This document shows positions 1 through 10,216 of a stretch of 64,000 nucleotides of DNA, piece by piece (the first letter of the stretch is position 1; each line of letters begins with the position of its first letter). This DNA is from Bifidobacterium commune (lineage in GTDB: Bacteria > Actinomycetota > Actinomycetes > Actinomycetales > Bifidobacteriaceae), in contig NZ_FMBL01000001.1 of assembly GCF_900094885.1 (NCBI RefSeq), positions 877,174-941,173 of the forward strand. The letters run 5' to 3'. Position numbers and translations under genes: made by a program. The notes beneath the pieces are model-generated. The model did no database searches, was not told the origin of the DNA, and worked only from the letters and a program-made list of their open reading frames with translations.

Positions 1-481
1 TGGGAACCAAGGCCTTGAAAACCACCGTGGTGTCATCGGGTGCTTCGACGGATCCAATGTTGGCGAGCAACGAGGAAGGGCCTTTGGGGTCATTGATTTT
101 CTTGACCCTGTCGAATGTGTACTTGACATCCTTGGACGTCAGCGAGTTTCCGTTGGCGAACTTCAAGCCCGGCTTAATTTTAACGGTCAGTTCCTTCCCA
201 TCGGCACTCCATGTGCCATTGTCAGCCGCGATGTCCGGACTGATTTCAGAAGAGTTGTAATCCTGGGAATACAGAAAAGGATAAATCTGGGTTTGCACGA
301 CGAACGAACCATTGTCGAACGAACCGGCAGGATCCACGGTGGTCACCTTGTCGGTGGTGCCGATGGTAATCGTCGACGCGTCCGTAGCGGAACCTGAATC
401 ACTCTTCACACCGCCGCATGCTGCAAGTGAACCCAACGCCGCAACAGCGCTGAACATGGCCAATATTTTTTTATATCTCAT
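1..481 (-). CDS. ABC transporter substrate-binding lipoprotein (family 5), N-terminal part
   Basis: Reading leftward from an ATG at 481, about 160 residues are visible before the gene runs off the window. The N-terminus is a lipoprotein signal: basic MRYKK, a hydrophobic stretch and a lipobox LAAC|GG. After it come features of family 5 (oligopeptide/nickel) solute-binding proteins: an early TVDPAGSFDNGS segment, then IYPFLYS, a region of the type WSADGKELTVKIKPGLKFANG, and SKDVKYTFDRV. It would capture peptides outside the membrane for an ABC importer. A purine-rich AGAGAGGG precedes the start. Permease and ATPase genes, if linked, lie beyond the left edge. Ligand is unknown. Confidence 0.85.
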   Translation of the reverse strand, partial: MRYKKILAMFSAVAALGSLAACGGVKSDSGSATDASTITIGTTDKVTTVDPAGSFDNGSFVVQTQIYPFLYSQDYNSSEISPDIAADNGTWSADGKELTVKIKPGLKFANGNSLTSKDVKYTFDRVKKINDPKGPSSLLANIGSVEAPDDTTVVFKALVP

Positions 482-819
482 ACAATGGGACCCTCTCTAA
501 ATCATCGTCGGAAATATCCGAGTACAAAAACAGACGATATCTATTCACTGTTTCGCAACGGCGAATACCATCAAAATCCAATCCGCACCCAAACATTCCC
601 AGTTACCACACTATGAATGAGAACCGAAACAACAGTCATCCTACCCCGTGATCCGGAACCAAACAATTAGAAACAACTCTATAATCATATAAACATCTGT
701 TGAATTTGCACAAGCATGTCCATATAAGGGAATGGGACATACAATGCAGATCACATAGCACAACATTCGCCGGATGACCGTTGAGCCCTGTGCATGAATA
801 CCTCTCATTTCGTCATCGC
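482..819. other. Intergenic region, no gene recognised
   Basis: This stretch separates the substrate-binding protein gene from the end of the helicase gene, both on the minus strand. It should hold the transporter promoter, but no -35/-10 pair is convincing. A 60-codon reading frame on the minus strand (641-823) overlaps the helicase stop, has no good ribosome site and unremarkable composition, so I do not call it. Confidence 0.4.
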
Positions 820-3800
820 TCACTCCAGCAGTTGCAAAAGATCGTCCTTGGTAAGGTTCGAGATCCCAGTCGCAGTACCGCTGCCGGCCTTGTCGACAAA
901 ACGGTGAGCCAAGTCGCTTTTAGACTGCTGCATTTTTAAAATTCGCTCTTCGATGGTGTCTTTAGCGACAATTTGGTAGACATTGACATCCTGGGTCTGA
1001 CCGATGCGGTGGGCGCGATCGGTGGCCTGCTCCTGCGCCGCCGCGTTCCACCACGGATCGGCATGGACCACCACGCATGCGCCTGTGAGATTCAGGCCGG
1101 TATTGCCGGCTTTCAGTGAAATAAGGAAGACAAGGGTGTCATCGTTGTTGAACTGATCGACCAGTTCAAGCCGCTTGCGTTTGGGGGTCGATCCGGTAAT
1201 GACGTTGTATGCGACACCATTCTGGCGCAAACGCTCAGCTATCAGTTCTAAATAGCTGGTAAACTGCGAGAAAATCAGCATTTTACGACCGGCATCCTGG
1301 CAACTGGACACAAGCTCCTCGATGGCATCGAGTTTGGCCGACGTAATCTTGCGCGGCTTGCCGGCCGCACCCATCTCCCCCAAAATGCCCACACTTGAAT
1401 CCGACGAATCGGCATTGCCCGCAATCATATTCGCCGACGCATCAGCGGTTTCGCTGAACTCATCAATCGGTTGATCGTCTGCACGTTCAATCTCGCGGCT
1501 TGGTGCACCCCAGATATGTTCATTGTTCTTGACGACGTTGCTGCCCACATTGCTGAATAGCAGACGCGGATCACAGCAGACCTGGCGCAGGCGGGTAAGC
1601 TGGGCCAGAATCTGAATTTTACCGGTTTTGTATTCGATGTCGCGCTGCTTGTTCAAAGTGGCCCGCAACTGCTGTTCGAGAGCGGCATACAACCTGCGCT
1701 GTTCGCCTTCCAACTTGACGGTGATGACGTTTTCGATCTTGTCCGGCAGATCCTTGAGCACCTGCGACTTGAGACGACGAAGAATGAATGGGCCGACGAA
1801 CGCTTGCAACTTGGCCTGTGCGTCCTTGTCACCCGAGAGAATCGGCATCTCGAAGCGGTCGCGGAAATGCTTGTATGCCCCCAACATACCCGGCATAAGG
1901 AAATCGAAGATACTCCACAGCTCGGAAAGTCGATTTTCAATCGGGGTGCCGGTCAGGGCAAAGCAATGCCGGGCACTAATCGAACGCACGGCATGAGCGG
2001 ACTTGGTGGCATGGTTCTTGATGTATTGCGCCTCGTCGAGCGTCATGCAATAACATTCAAGGCCTTCATAATCATCGATGTCGCGACGCAACAGATCGTA
2101 GGAGGTGATCAAAACATCAGGTGCATCCCACTTCTCATTTTGATCATCATGAGTTCCGCGATACCACGACTTGGCATTTTTCAGTTCTGCCCGACGTTCG
2201 GCTTTGGAGCCAGCAAGCACGCTGACATTGAGCTGAGGAGCAAACTTGGCACATTCGCCCGCCCAGTTGTACACGAGCGAAGCCGGGCAAACGATAAGAC
2301 TGGGACCTACCTTGCGCTGCTTCTCGCAACACGACAGCAAATATGAAAGCATCTGCACGGTTTTGCCCAGTCCCATTTCATCGGCGAGAATACCTCCGAA
2401 ACCTTTGTCGGACACAGCATTGAGCCAGCGGAATCCTTCCACCTGATGGGGTCGCAAGACATGTGCGAGCGAATCGGGAACCCGGTAGCTTTTCGGATTA
2501 AGAACCCGCAAATCGTTGATGTAAGAACGGAATTCGTCACTCTTGTCCTGCTCATCGGCTTGATGATCCAGATAATAGGCTTCGTAGCCGGGGACGCGGA
2601 TGGCACCGGAATCAAGTTCTGCCGGTTTCAGACCCAAATCACTGCTGACCTCATCGAGTCTGCTGGTATCGACATCAGCCATATTGACGAAAGCGCCGCT
2701 TCGCAAGCGGTGGAATTTGCGCTTCTTGCGGTAGCTGTTCAATAGCGCCGGCACGTCGGAGGGGTCTATCTCGTCAGCGATCGGCGAGACCTCGACCAAT
2801 CCCGATTTGATCGCCAGTCCGACCTTGAAGACGGGATGTGGCGATGACGTGAGTCCGTCAAAACTCGGTGTGGAAAACACTTCCCCGAGGCCTCGCAATA
2901 CAGGAAGACCCTCGTTCAATAACCTGTAGATGGCCTTATCATCATCTTCCGCAATGCGAGCAATCGTTCCTTGAGGCATCGGGAAGTACTGACGTACCGC
3001 CTCCACGGCCAGCCGTTCCGTTTCACGATCCCTGACAACTCGTTCATGCTCTGAAATACCGGAAAACACATGGAAACGTTCATCCCCATAACGGGCCTGC
3101 ACATCGCAGGTAATCCCATTTTTATCACGGTCAAGATAGGTTTCGATATGGCACGGAAGACGGCGCATATCGATCAGCTCAGGCGGCAGCTTGACTGCAA
3201 TGCCATGATGTGAAGCCCCACGTGTTGCCAACGTTGCACCAGCGCCCACAGCCGATTTCACGTTGGTCGCTCTGTTCGCACCGTCTTGCACCAGCCCACT
3301 GTGTTCGGCTCCATTGGATGACGCTTCCCGATCCGAACCGTTATCACTCAAACCAGCATCGACAGTTTCAACATTCCCAGCATTATCCGCGTCTTCCTCG
3401 GCGACGATCGGATCAAGCGCAGGAAGCACAGTCCGTGAAAACTCTTCGACATCATTGCCGCTCAAGTACAAATCGCGTTGCCCATCGCCGTCACAAAGCA
3501 CCCGCAGCAAATTACGATTCGCGGTCATAGCACGCGAGCAACGGTGAATTTCCGGAATGCTCACACCCAAGGGGCCGTCACTGTCTACAGAGTCGACGAC
3601 TACGAACGATGACCCTCTACCAATGATGAACTTTTCTATGCTGCGCGAATGACGGATACAATAATCGTGCCTTGCCGAAGAATTCTCGTTATCGACACCC
3701 ATCGGTTCATCGCCTGAAGAAGGAGTGCCGTCGGCAGTCAGGTTCCCCTCATCGGCTCGAACCACTTCCAAACCTAGCTCAGGGTCATCCTCAACCACCC

Positions 3801-4881
3801 GAACCGGAACAGCGGAAGCAAAATCGCCGTGGACCGGCACATAATCGAGAGTTACATCGGCATCAACAAACAGATCAAGCAATTCAGCGGTCTCGTCATC
3901 CGATAGGCGTATTTCTTGCGCCTCGATCTTGCTTTTGTAGAACTCGAAATCACCGGAAACGCTTTTGCGAATCTCGATGGCACGACCAAGGATGGTCAGA
4001 ATGGATCGCGAGCGCTCATCAAACGAATCAAGGGAGTGAACGAATGCGAGTTTCTTGCCGTACGTGACGAATTCTCGCTGTTGCACGGCATCAACCAAGT
4101 CGCGCACATCCTTGACGACATAGGAAATCCCTTTGGAGGGTACGGCAATATGCACGCGAAGATACCATCCCTTTGCCGCACTCTTAAGCAAGGGACGCAA
4201 AACGACCGAACCAATGGGCATGTGACGGCTCAGTGCCACGTTGCTGCTGACATCACCGGCAGCACGACTACTGATTTCCTTAAGAAGGTCCAGTTGACGG
4301 TTCTTGGATTGGACTTCAAGCCTGGAATCCTCCTGCTGCATGTACGAACGCAACATCCGTGAGGTGCGATGAACGACGTTACGTGAACGGTTGAGACCAC
4401 CGTTGACGGATGCAACGATGCCGTTGCCGAGCTCTTCGAATTGTTCGGGAGCATCGTTGTATTGCATGATCAGTGCAATGACATGCTTGCAAATCGCACC
4501 GAACCGCCCGAATGCCGGACAGGTACAGCTCGAGTCCAGAATCTCGCCTTGGTTCTCGTCAATGCGAGCGCTGACCTCATAATCCTGGGCAAACTGATCG
4601 GCGGGATCGACCGCGGCTTCAAGCAATGTGCCGTGCTCACCCGGCGTACAGATGAGATTGTGCATCCGCCCTGCGGAAATGATTTCGTAGGCGCGATAGA
4701 AACTCTTGCCGCCTCTCTGGCGCAGCACTGCTTCGGGAACAGCCGGTTTGCTGGCACCGAAAGTCACTCCGCCATCGAGGTCGTCAGTCGTATCGAACGA
4801 ATCGTCGTCCAAACCCGAACCGAGGCCAAACCCTCCCGAGTTTCCGGTTCTCGACCCATATACTGACGCACGCCAATCCAA
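820..4881 (-). CDS. SWIM zinc-finger SNF2/DEAD-type helicase
   Basis: 1353-residue SF2 ATPase of the SNF2/RapA/HepA type. A SWIM zinc finger sits at residues 119-133 (C119-x-C121, then C131-K-H133), typical of DNA or protein binding modules in bacterial SNF2 proteins. The long middle region is the poorly conserved linker domain. The motor starts near residue 800: ADEMGLGKT (motif I, about 835), LDEAQYIKN (motif II), ALTGTPIENRLSELW (motif III), then LIFSQFTSYL, AGNTGLNLTGA and the arginine-finger motif DRAHRIGQT (about 1290). The start is a TTG preceded by GGGGG seven bases upstream. It probably translocates on duplex DNA and remodels DNA-protein complexes; the exact role in bacteria is unclear. 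Not obviously co-transcribed with neighbours (270-bp upstream gap). Confidence 0.92.
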   Translation of the reverse strand: MDWRASVYGSRTGNSGGFGLGSGLDDDSFDTTDDLDGGVTFGASKPAVPEAVLRQRGGKSFYRAYEIISAGRMHNLICTPGEHGTLLEAAVDPADQFAQDYEVSARIDENQGEILDSSCTCPAFGRFGAICKHVIALIMQYNDAPEQFEELGNGIVASVNGGLNRSRNVVHRTSRMLRSYMQQEDSRLEVQSKNRQLDLLKEISSRAAGDVSSNVALSRHMPIGSVVLRPLLKSAAKGWYLRVHIAVPSKGISYVVKDVRDLVDAVQQREFVTYGKKLAFVHSLDSFDERSRSILTILGRAIEIRKSVSGDFEFYKSKIEAQEIRLSDDETAELLDLFVDADVTLDYVPVHGDFASAVPVRVVEDDPELGLEVVRADEGNLTADGTPSSGDEPMGVDNENSSARHDYCIRHSRSIEKFIIGRGSSFVVVDSVDSDGPLGVSIPEIHRCSRAMTANRNLLRVLCDGDGQRDLYLSGNDVEEFSRTVLPALDPIVAEEDADNAGNVETVDAGLSDNGSDREASSNGAEHSGLVQDGANRATNVKSAVGAGATLATRGASHHGIAVKLPPELIDMRRLPCHIETYLDRDKNGITCDVQARYGDERFHVFSGISEHERVVRDRETERLAVEAVRQYFPMPQGTIARIAEDDDKAIYRLLNEGLPVLRGLGEVFSTPSFDGLTSSPHPVFKVGLAIKSGLVEVSPIADEIDPSDVPALLNSYRKKRKFHRLRSGAFVNMADVDTSRLDEVSSDLGLKPAELDSGAIRVPGYEAYYLDHQADEQDKSDEFRSYINDLRVLNPKSYRVPDSLAHVLRPHQVEGFRWLNAVSDKGFGGILADEMGLGKTVQMLSYLLSCCEKQRKVGPSLIVCPASLVYNWAGECAKFAPQLNVSVLAGSKAERRAELKNAKSWYRGTHDDQNEKWDAPDVLITSYDLLRRDIDDYEGLECYCMTLDEAQYIKNHATKSAHAVRSISARHCFALTGTPIENRLSELWSIFDFLMPGMLGAYKHFRDRFEMPILSGDKDAQAKLQAFVGPFILRRLKSQVLKDLPDKIENVITVKLEGEQRRLYAALEQQLRATLNKQRDIEYKTGKIQILAQLTRLRQVCCDPRLLFSNVGSNVVKNNEHIWGAPSREIERADDQPIDEFSETADASANMIAGNADSSDSSVGILGEMGAAGKPRKITSAKLDAIEELVSSCQDAGRKMLIFSQFTSYLELIAERLRQNGVAYNVITGSTPKRKRLELVDQFNNDDTLVFLISLKAGNTGLNLTGACVVVHADPWWNAAAQEQATDRAHRIGQTQDVNVYQIVAKDTIEERILKMQQSKSDLAHRFVDKAGSGTATGISNLTKDDLLQLLE

Positions 4882-5150
4882 ATCGTATCCCCCGTCCCAT
4901 AGCAGTCTGCCTGCGGCTTCAAATTGTCACGGTATCGAAAGGCCGCAAACTTTCATTCTACTCCATCCGACCAGCCGCTACCATGTCACCACGCAGGAAA
5001 TCGTTGCAAAATCAAGATCAAACGCAATCCATTAAGCCTGAACCGAATAATCTGGTATTTCGCCCAGCTGGACGTCACCAAGCTTCTTCGACCGGTTCGC
5101 GCAAAATCAGCCTTCGAGTGCGCCAACAATCCCAAGTAATTGCGACAGAG
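4882..5150. other. Intergenic region upstream of the SNF2 helicase
   Basis: No gene seen. A TAGAAT hexamer read on the minus strand (4955-4960) could be the -10 of the helicase promoter, with a leader of about 70 bases, but no good -35 sits at the right distance. No terminator-like hairpin with a T-run was found after the UvrA-like gene. Confidence 0.3.
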
Positions 5151-7796
5151 CTATCGGCAGCCCTTCTTCTTGCCGGCCATATGCTCGGCAAGATAACGTC
5201 CGGTGACGCTCTCAGGGTTGGAAGCCACCTCGTCGGGAGTGCCGGTTGCGACCACCGTTCCGCCTTCCTCGCCTCCCCCTGGCCCCATGTCGATGACATA
5301 GTCGGCGTTGGCGATCATATCAAGGTCATGTTCGATGAAGACCACCGTGGCCCCGCGATCTACGAGTCGTTGCAGTACTTCAATCAGCGTACGAACATCG
5401 AGCGGATGCAGACCGGTCGTCGGCTCGTCCAAGACGAACAGCGAGGTGCGCTGCTGCTTGCCAAGCTCATTGGAAAGCTTGAGACGCTGGGCTTCACCGC
5501 CCGAAAGACTGGGAGTATCCTCGCCAAGTGTGAGGTACCCCAAACCGAGATCATGCAAGGTTTCCAAGGCCTTATGTATCCGTTTGAGAAGATTCGGGGC
5601 AACCATGCTCTCACCGCCGGTCGATCGCACTGACATTGCTTCATCGGCAGCTTCTTCAGGAGCAAAGACATCGAGGGCGTCATCGACTTCCAAATCCAAT
5701 ATCTCAGGCAACGTCAACCCATGCGGATGGCTGGGCGTTGCCAGACGAACTTCGTTGATTTCCGGTCGATATCGGCGACCGTGACAGGATGGACAAGCGA
5801 TAGTGACATCAGGCAGGAACTGAATATCGAGGCTGATTTGACCCGTACCGTCACATTGCGGGCAACGCAGAGAACCTGTGTTGTATGAAAATGCGGAAAC
5901 ATTAAACTTGCGACTGCGCGCCAATGCTGTGGAGGCAAAAGCCTTTCGCAGCATGTCCATTATGCCGGTGTACGTGACGAGGGTCGAACGCACATTGATG
6001 CCGATGGGAGCGGAATCAACCAAACGAACACGGGTGATACCGGCGGTGCCAAGCTCGCGAACATGTGACGGCGGCGGCGTGCCATCCTCCTGTGCCTGCA
6101 TAGCAGGAATCAGCGATTCGAGAATCACCGTGGTCTTCCCGGAGCCGGAAACACCGGAAACGGCGGTCATGCGTCCGCGAGGAATGGCAATACTCAAAGG
6201 ATGGACCGTGTGAATCGCCTCAATACTCATCCTGACCCAATCGGTTTTGGAAACAGGCGGCAACGGCAATCGATTTCTGACCACCACAGGCTGCGAACCA
6301 TCAAGAAATCCGGCAATAAGGGACTTAGTGTTATGCCGTATTTCAGCAGGCGTTCCCTGTGCAAGCACACGTCCTCCGCGCCCGCCTGCACCCGGTCCCA
6401 TTTCAATGAAGCGATCGGCCGCGTTGAGCACGTGAACATCGTGATCGACAAAAACCACCGAATTGCCGGATCCAAGAAGATCGCGCATTACACCGATAAG
6501 CCCCTCGATGTTTGCCGGATGCAGACCTGTGGAGGGTTCATCAAGCACATACAAGACACCCGTGGTTTCGTTGCGCACCGCCCGAGAAAGCTGTGCACGC
6601 TGACGTTCTCCCGTGGAGAGCGTGGCTGTGGAGCGATCCAAAGTCAGATAACCCAAACCGAGCTCAATAAGTCTGCGTCCCATATCTTCCAGTGTGTCGA
6701 CCAGACTCAGTGCCATCTGGCGCATATCCTCCGGCAAATGGTTAGGTACACTCTTGGCCCACAATAATACCTTTCGCAGGGGCCAGGAAGTTACCTCGGC
6801 CAAGCCATCCTCTCCGATTTTCGGAGCCCGGGCCGCCTCGTTGAGGCGAGAACCTTCACAATCCGGACATGTGCGCTCGACCAAGAATTTCGCCACCTTG
6901 ACCATTCGTTTTTCATCGGTGGCACGGTCGAGTTCTTTGGTCACGGTCAACCGCGCGTTACGGAACGTGAAATCAAGATTATGAATGCCTTTGACTGAGG
7001 TGATGGTGATATGTTTCTTTTCCTCCGGTCCGTTGAAAACAATGTCGCGCTCCCTGTGCGTCAACTCGTGGAACGGTACATCCGTGCGCACTCCGAACTC
7101 CCTAACGATATCAGGCTGGACGTTGAAGCCGAACGTACGCCACGGCACAACAGCACCTTCATCAATGGTGAGATTCTCATCGGGCACCAACGCGGCATCG
7201 TTCACTTCATGGATGATGCCGGTGCCCTGACAAGTCGGGCATGCCCCCGTTGAATTGAAGGCAAGCTGTTCGGCGCTGGGCGGTTCAACGAGCGCCCCAC
7301 AGACTGCGCAATGAATCGGCACTTCGGCGGCGACATCGAGCGTCGGCTTTTGATAGTGCCCATTTGGACAGGGGTGAGCAGCTAAGCGTGAGAACATCAA
7401 CCGAACCACATTCAACGTCTCTGTCGACGTGCCGAAAGTAGAACGCATGCCGCCAACGCCCGGTCGTTGGCGCAGCGCCAAAGCCGGAGGAACAAAACGG
7501 ACCGCGTCAACCTGCGGTTTCTCTGCCTGCGTCATTCGCCGGCGGGTATAGGTCGAAAGAGCATCAAGGTAGCGTCGCGAGCCTTCGGCATACAGCACCC
7601 CCAGTGCCAAAGACGATTTCCCGGATCCTGAGACTCCGGCGATACCCACCAGCTGATTAAGCGGAATTGAAACATCGATGTTCCGCAGATTGTGGACCCG
7701 AGCGCCCCGCACTTCGATGGCTTCTGGCGCCGAGGAAGCCCCACTCTCACGCACTTTACCTAGAGTTACGCCATCACCATTGTTTCTATTGTCCAT
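5151..7796 (-). CDS. UvrA2-like ABC-ATPase (excinuclease subunit A family)
   Basis: 881 residues with the duplicated UvrA architecture. First ATPase: Walker A GVSGSGKSS (54-62), signature LSTGERQR (about 394), Walker B VLDEPSTGLHP. Second: GVSGSGKTT (about 549), LSGGEAQR (about 765), VLDEPTTGLHP. Zinc sites are visible as CAVC/CPTC, CPDC and CPQC/CPSC pairs. Canonical UvrA is about 950 residues and carries a UvrB-binding insert after the first Walker A; here that region is short, as in class II UvrA proteins, which may act independently of UvrB or in resistance to DNA-binding drugs. A housekeeping uvrA would be expected elsewhere in the genome. Starts at ATG with GGTGG just upstream. Confidence 0.9.
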   Translation of the reverse strand: MDNRNNGDGVTLGKVRESGASSAPEAIEVRGARVHNLRNIDVSIPLNQLVGIAGVSGSGKSSLALGVLYAEGSRRYLDALSTYTRRRMTQAEKPQVDAVRFVPPALALRQRPGVGGMRSTFGTSTETLNVVRLMFSRLAAHPCPNGHYQKPTLDVAAEVPIHCAVCGALVEPPSAEQLAFNSTGACPTCQGTGIIHEVNDAALVPDENLTIDEGAVVPWRTFGFNVQPDIVREFGVRTDVPFHELTHRERDIVFNGPEEKKHITITSVKGIHNLDFTFRNARLTVTKELDRATDEKRMVKVAKFLVERTCPDCEGSRLNEAARAPKIGEDGLAEVTSWPLRKVLLWAKSVPNHLPEDMRQMALSLVDTLEDMGRRLIELGLGYLTLDRSTATLSTGERQRAQLSRAVRNETTGVLYVLDEPSTGLHPANIEGLIGVMRDLLGSGNSVVFVDHDVHVLNAADRFIEMGPGAGGRGGRVLAQGTPAEIRHNTKSLIAGFLDGSQPVVVRNRLPLPPVSKTDWVRMSIEAIHTVHPLSIAIPRGRMTAVSGVSGSGKTTVILESLIPAMQAQEDGTPPPSHVRELGTAGITRVRLVDSAPIGINVRSTLVTYTGIMDMLRKAFASTALARSRKFNVSAFSYNTGSLRCPQCDGTGQISLDIQFLPDVTIACPSCHGRRYRPEINEVRLATPSHPHGLTLPEILDLEVDDALDVFAPEEAADEAMSVRSTGGESMVAPNLLKRIHKALETLHDLGLGYLTLGEDTPSLSGGEAQRLKLSNELGKQQRTSLFVLDEPTTGLHPLDVRTLIEVLQRLVDRGATVVFIEHDLDMIANADYVIDMGPGGGEEGGTVVATGTPDEVASNPESVTGRYLAEHMAGKKKGCR

Positions 7797-7872
7797 TCCA
7801 CCAACTGTATTCGTTCCTCCTGCCAGATTACGAATTCAGCCCAATATGAGGCCACTGTATAATAACGCAAAA

Positions 7873-7896
7873 GGTGCCGTGGATAGCCACGACACC
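7873..7896 (-). terminator. Intrinsic terminator after the DEAD-box helicase
   Basis: The sequence forms GGTG/CACC plus CGTGG/CCACG with one mismatch and a four-base loop. On the minus strand the stem is followed by CTTTTG. It lies 64 bp past the RNA helicase stop and before the UvrA-like gene. Confidence 0.6.
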
Positions 7897-7959
7897 TCCA
7901 TTAAAACCAAGCGCAAAGCCGGCAAACGGAACTTTCATTCATCAGCATCAGACCTTCAC

Positions 7960-9981
7960 TCAGCGCGCACGACGGAACGGAGTCAATTTACGCTTGCTGT
8001 GCGAACGACGGAAGCCATCTGCCTTACGTGAACGCTGGCCGCCGTCACTCGAACGACCTTCGAACCCTTCATCACGCCCACGACCGTGACCGTTTGACCG
8101 ATTCGACCTGCGCGACCCATACGAACCCCCGTAGCCTTCGGAATAACCACCGTTACGTTTTCCCGAACGCTGAGCATCACGGCTTTTGCCACCTTTTCCT
8201 CTGACGCGACCATCATAATCTGAGCGGCGGGAACGCTTCGCGTTGCCTTGGCTGTCGAAGTCACGCGAGCGGCGATTCCCACGAGAAGAACGACCCTCGA
8301 TCGGACCTTGCCCATCGTCATAACGTGGGTTGTGGCGCTCGCTGCGCCCCTCCTGTCGCCTTTCGTTGCCCCGAGAATCATCATGACTAAACGATTCACG
8401 GAAATCACGCTCTCCACGACGACTCGAATCACGCCTGGACTCACCGGAACCGGCACTCTTGCGATCATCAAACGAACGACGCGCTCCCTCACGGCGATTC
8501 ATACGATCACGGCGTCCGCCGCGGTCACGACGGCCATGACCTCGCCCTCTGCCGCAACCGGAACGTCCGGCCTTGCGATCGACAACCGGGACAGTCAGCG
8601 TCCAACCCTCAACGAGCGGTGCATGCTCGCCCACCAACTCCTTGAGCTTGTCCGAACCTGGAACAATCTGTTCGCTCTTTGCCTTGATTCCAGCACGACG
8701 GAGCATTTGACGGGCGTCACGACGCTGTTGCGGAAGAACAAGTGTCACCACATCACCGGATTCACCAGCCCGAGCCGTACGGCCAGAACGATGTAGGAAT
8801 GACTTGGGATCCTCCGGAGGTTCGGTCTGCACGACCATCGTCACATCGCTCACATCGATACCACGGGCGGCCACATCGGTGGCCACCAACACGTTTACAT
8901 CGTCCGAAGTGAAAGCCGCCAAGTGCCGATCACGCTGATTCTGCGAAAGGTTGCCCTGCAGATCGACGGCGGGAATGCCGGCATGAACCAGCTTCTCGGC
9001 CATTTTCTTGGCCTGGAACTTGGTGCGCGTGAACAGGATGCGCTTGCCTTTGCCACTGGCGAGCTCCCGAATGACCTCATACTTATTGCCTTGAGAAACC
9101 TCGAAAACATGGTGAGTCATGGTATCAACCTGCGCATCGGCCGGCGCAATCTGATGAATCTTCGGTTCATGCAGGAACTGACGCACAACTTTATCGACAC
9201 CATGATCGAGTGTGGCGGAAAACAGCATGCGCTGGCCGTTGCGATCGACCTGTTCAAGCAAACGCTGCACGGCAGGCAGGAAGCCCATGTCAGCCATCTC
9301 GTCAGCCTCGTCAAGCACTGTGATCTCAACTGATTCGACGGAAAGCTCGCCTTGGTGCAAGAGATCCTCAAGACGTCCCGGGCAGGCGAGAACAATCTCG
9401 GCACCAGCCCGAAGCTGCGCAATCTGACGGCTGTACTTCACGCCACCATATACAGTGACGGTGCGCATGCCATAAGCAGCGGCAAGCGGGGCCACAACCT
9501 CGTCAATCTGATTGACCAGCTCACGGGTCGGTGCCAGAATCATCGCACGCGGATGCGGCAGACTGTCGTGTCGTTGAGTGTCACGCACGGAGCCGCCAAG
9601 CTGCTCGCCCAGACGTGCCACCAGCGGAATCGAGAAAGCAAGCGTCTTGCCACTTCCCGTTTCACCACGGCCGAGCACATCACGCCCGGCAAGCGAATCG
9701 GTGAGCGTATCGGCCTGAATCGGGAACGCGACGGTTTTTCCGTCCTTTGCCAGCACATGCACCAGAGGCCCAGGGACACCGAGCTGCGCAAAAGTGCGTT
9801 CCGGCTGATCACCAGTCTTGGCATAAGCAGCCGCCCCTTGGGACATTTCCTCGGCATTCTTCAACGGCACCGTTTCAAAGGAATCGTTCACTGCGTTTCC
9901 TGCGTACCGCTCGTCTGAAAAATCAGCGGCATTATTTGAATTTTTATTATCGTTATATTGATGAGAACTACGGTTCGGCAC
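7960..9981 (-). CDS. DEAD-box RNA helicase with Arg/Gly-rich tail
   Basis: 673 residues. Q-motif region around PIQADT, motif I GRGETGSGKT (about 107), PTREL, motif II LDEADEMADMGF (about 224), motif III SAT, ARGIDV, and motif VI HRSGRTARAG, giving a complete DEAD-box RNA helicase core of the RhlE/DeaD type. From about residue 470 onward the protein is almost entirely Arg, Gly, Ser and Asp, a disordered tail of about 200 residues that should bind RNA non-specifically, as in cold-shock helicases and ribosome-assembly helicases. Start is GTG with AAAGG five bases upstream, preceding an Asn-rich leader. A hairpin terminator follows the gene. Function in RNA unwinding at low temperature or in ribosome assembly is inferred from the family. 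Confidence 0.93.
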   Translation of the reverse strand: MPNRSSHQYNDNKNSNNAADFSDERYAGNAVNDSFETVPLKNAEEMSQGAAAYAKTGDQPERTFAQLGVPGPLVHVLAKDGKTVAFPIQADTLTDSLAGRDVLGRGETGSGKTLAFSIPLVARLGEQLGGSVRDTQRHDSLPHPRAMILAPTRELVNQIDEVVAPLAAAYGMRTVTVYGGVKYSRQIAQLRAGAEIVLACPGRLEDLLHQGELSVESVEITVLDEADEMADMGFLPAVQRLLEQVDRNGQRMLFSATLDHGVDKVVRQFLHEPKIHQIAPADAQVDTMTHHVFEVSQGNKYEVIRELASGKGKRILFTRTKFQAKKMAEKLVHAGIPAVDLQGNLSQNQRDRHLAAFTSDDVNVLVATDVAARGIDVSDVTMVVQTEPPEDPKSFLHRSGRTARAGESGDVVTLVLPQQRRDARQMLRRAGIKAKSEQIVPGSDKLKELVGEHAPLVEGWTLTVPVVDRKAGRSGCGRGRGHGRRDRGGRRDRMNRREGARRSFDDRKSAGSGESRRDSSRRGERDFRESFSHDDSRGNERRQEGRSERHNPRYDDGQGPIEGRSSRGNRRSRDFDSQGNAKRSRRSDYDGRVRGKGGKSRDAQRSGKRNGGYSEGYGGSYGSRRSNRSNGHGRGRDEGFEGRSSDGGQRSRKADGFRRSHSKRKLTPFRRAR

Positions 9982-10216
9982 AACAGCCTTTCACAAAGAT
10001 TGAAGCCGACCTATTTCTCAAAAAGTATGTAAACCCCGGCTTCTTAATGGACACTTCAGTGTATCAGGGGTCCTACACAACCGCAGAACACGAAGCTACT
10101 ACCAAACACCAAATCAAGCATGACACAATCAACGCGCAGTCAAAACCACTAAACGAATTTTGTCGCAACACGCAGTCAGCTCCCTGAACGCACAATAACG
10201 ACAATTCCTTGCTCGT

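Noticed and set aside
641..823. 60-codon minus-strand frame after the SNF2 helicase
   Set aside because: Overlaps the helicase stop, no ribosome site, composition not protein-like enough.
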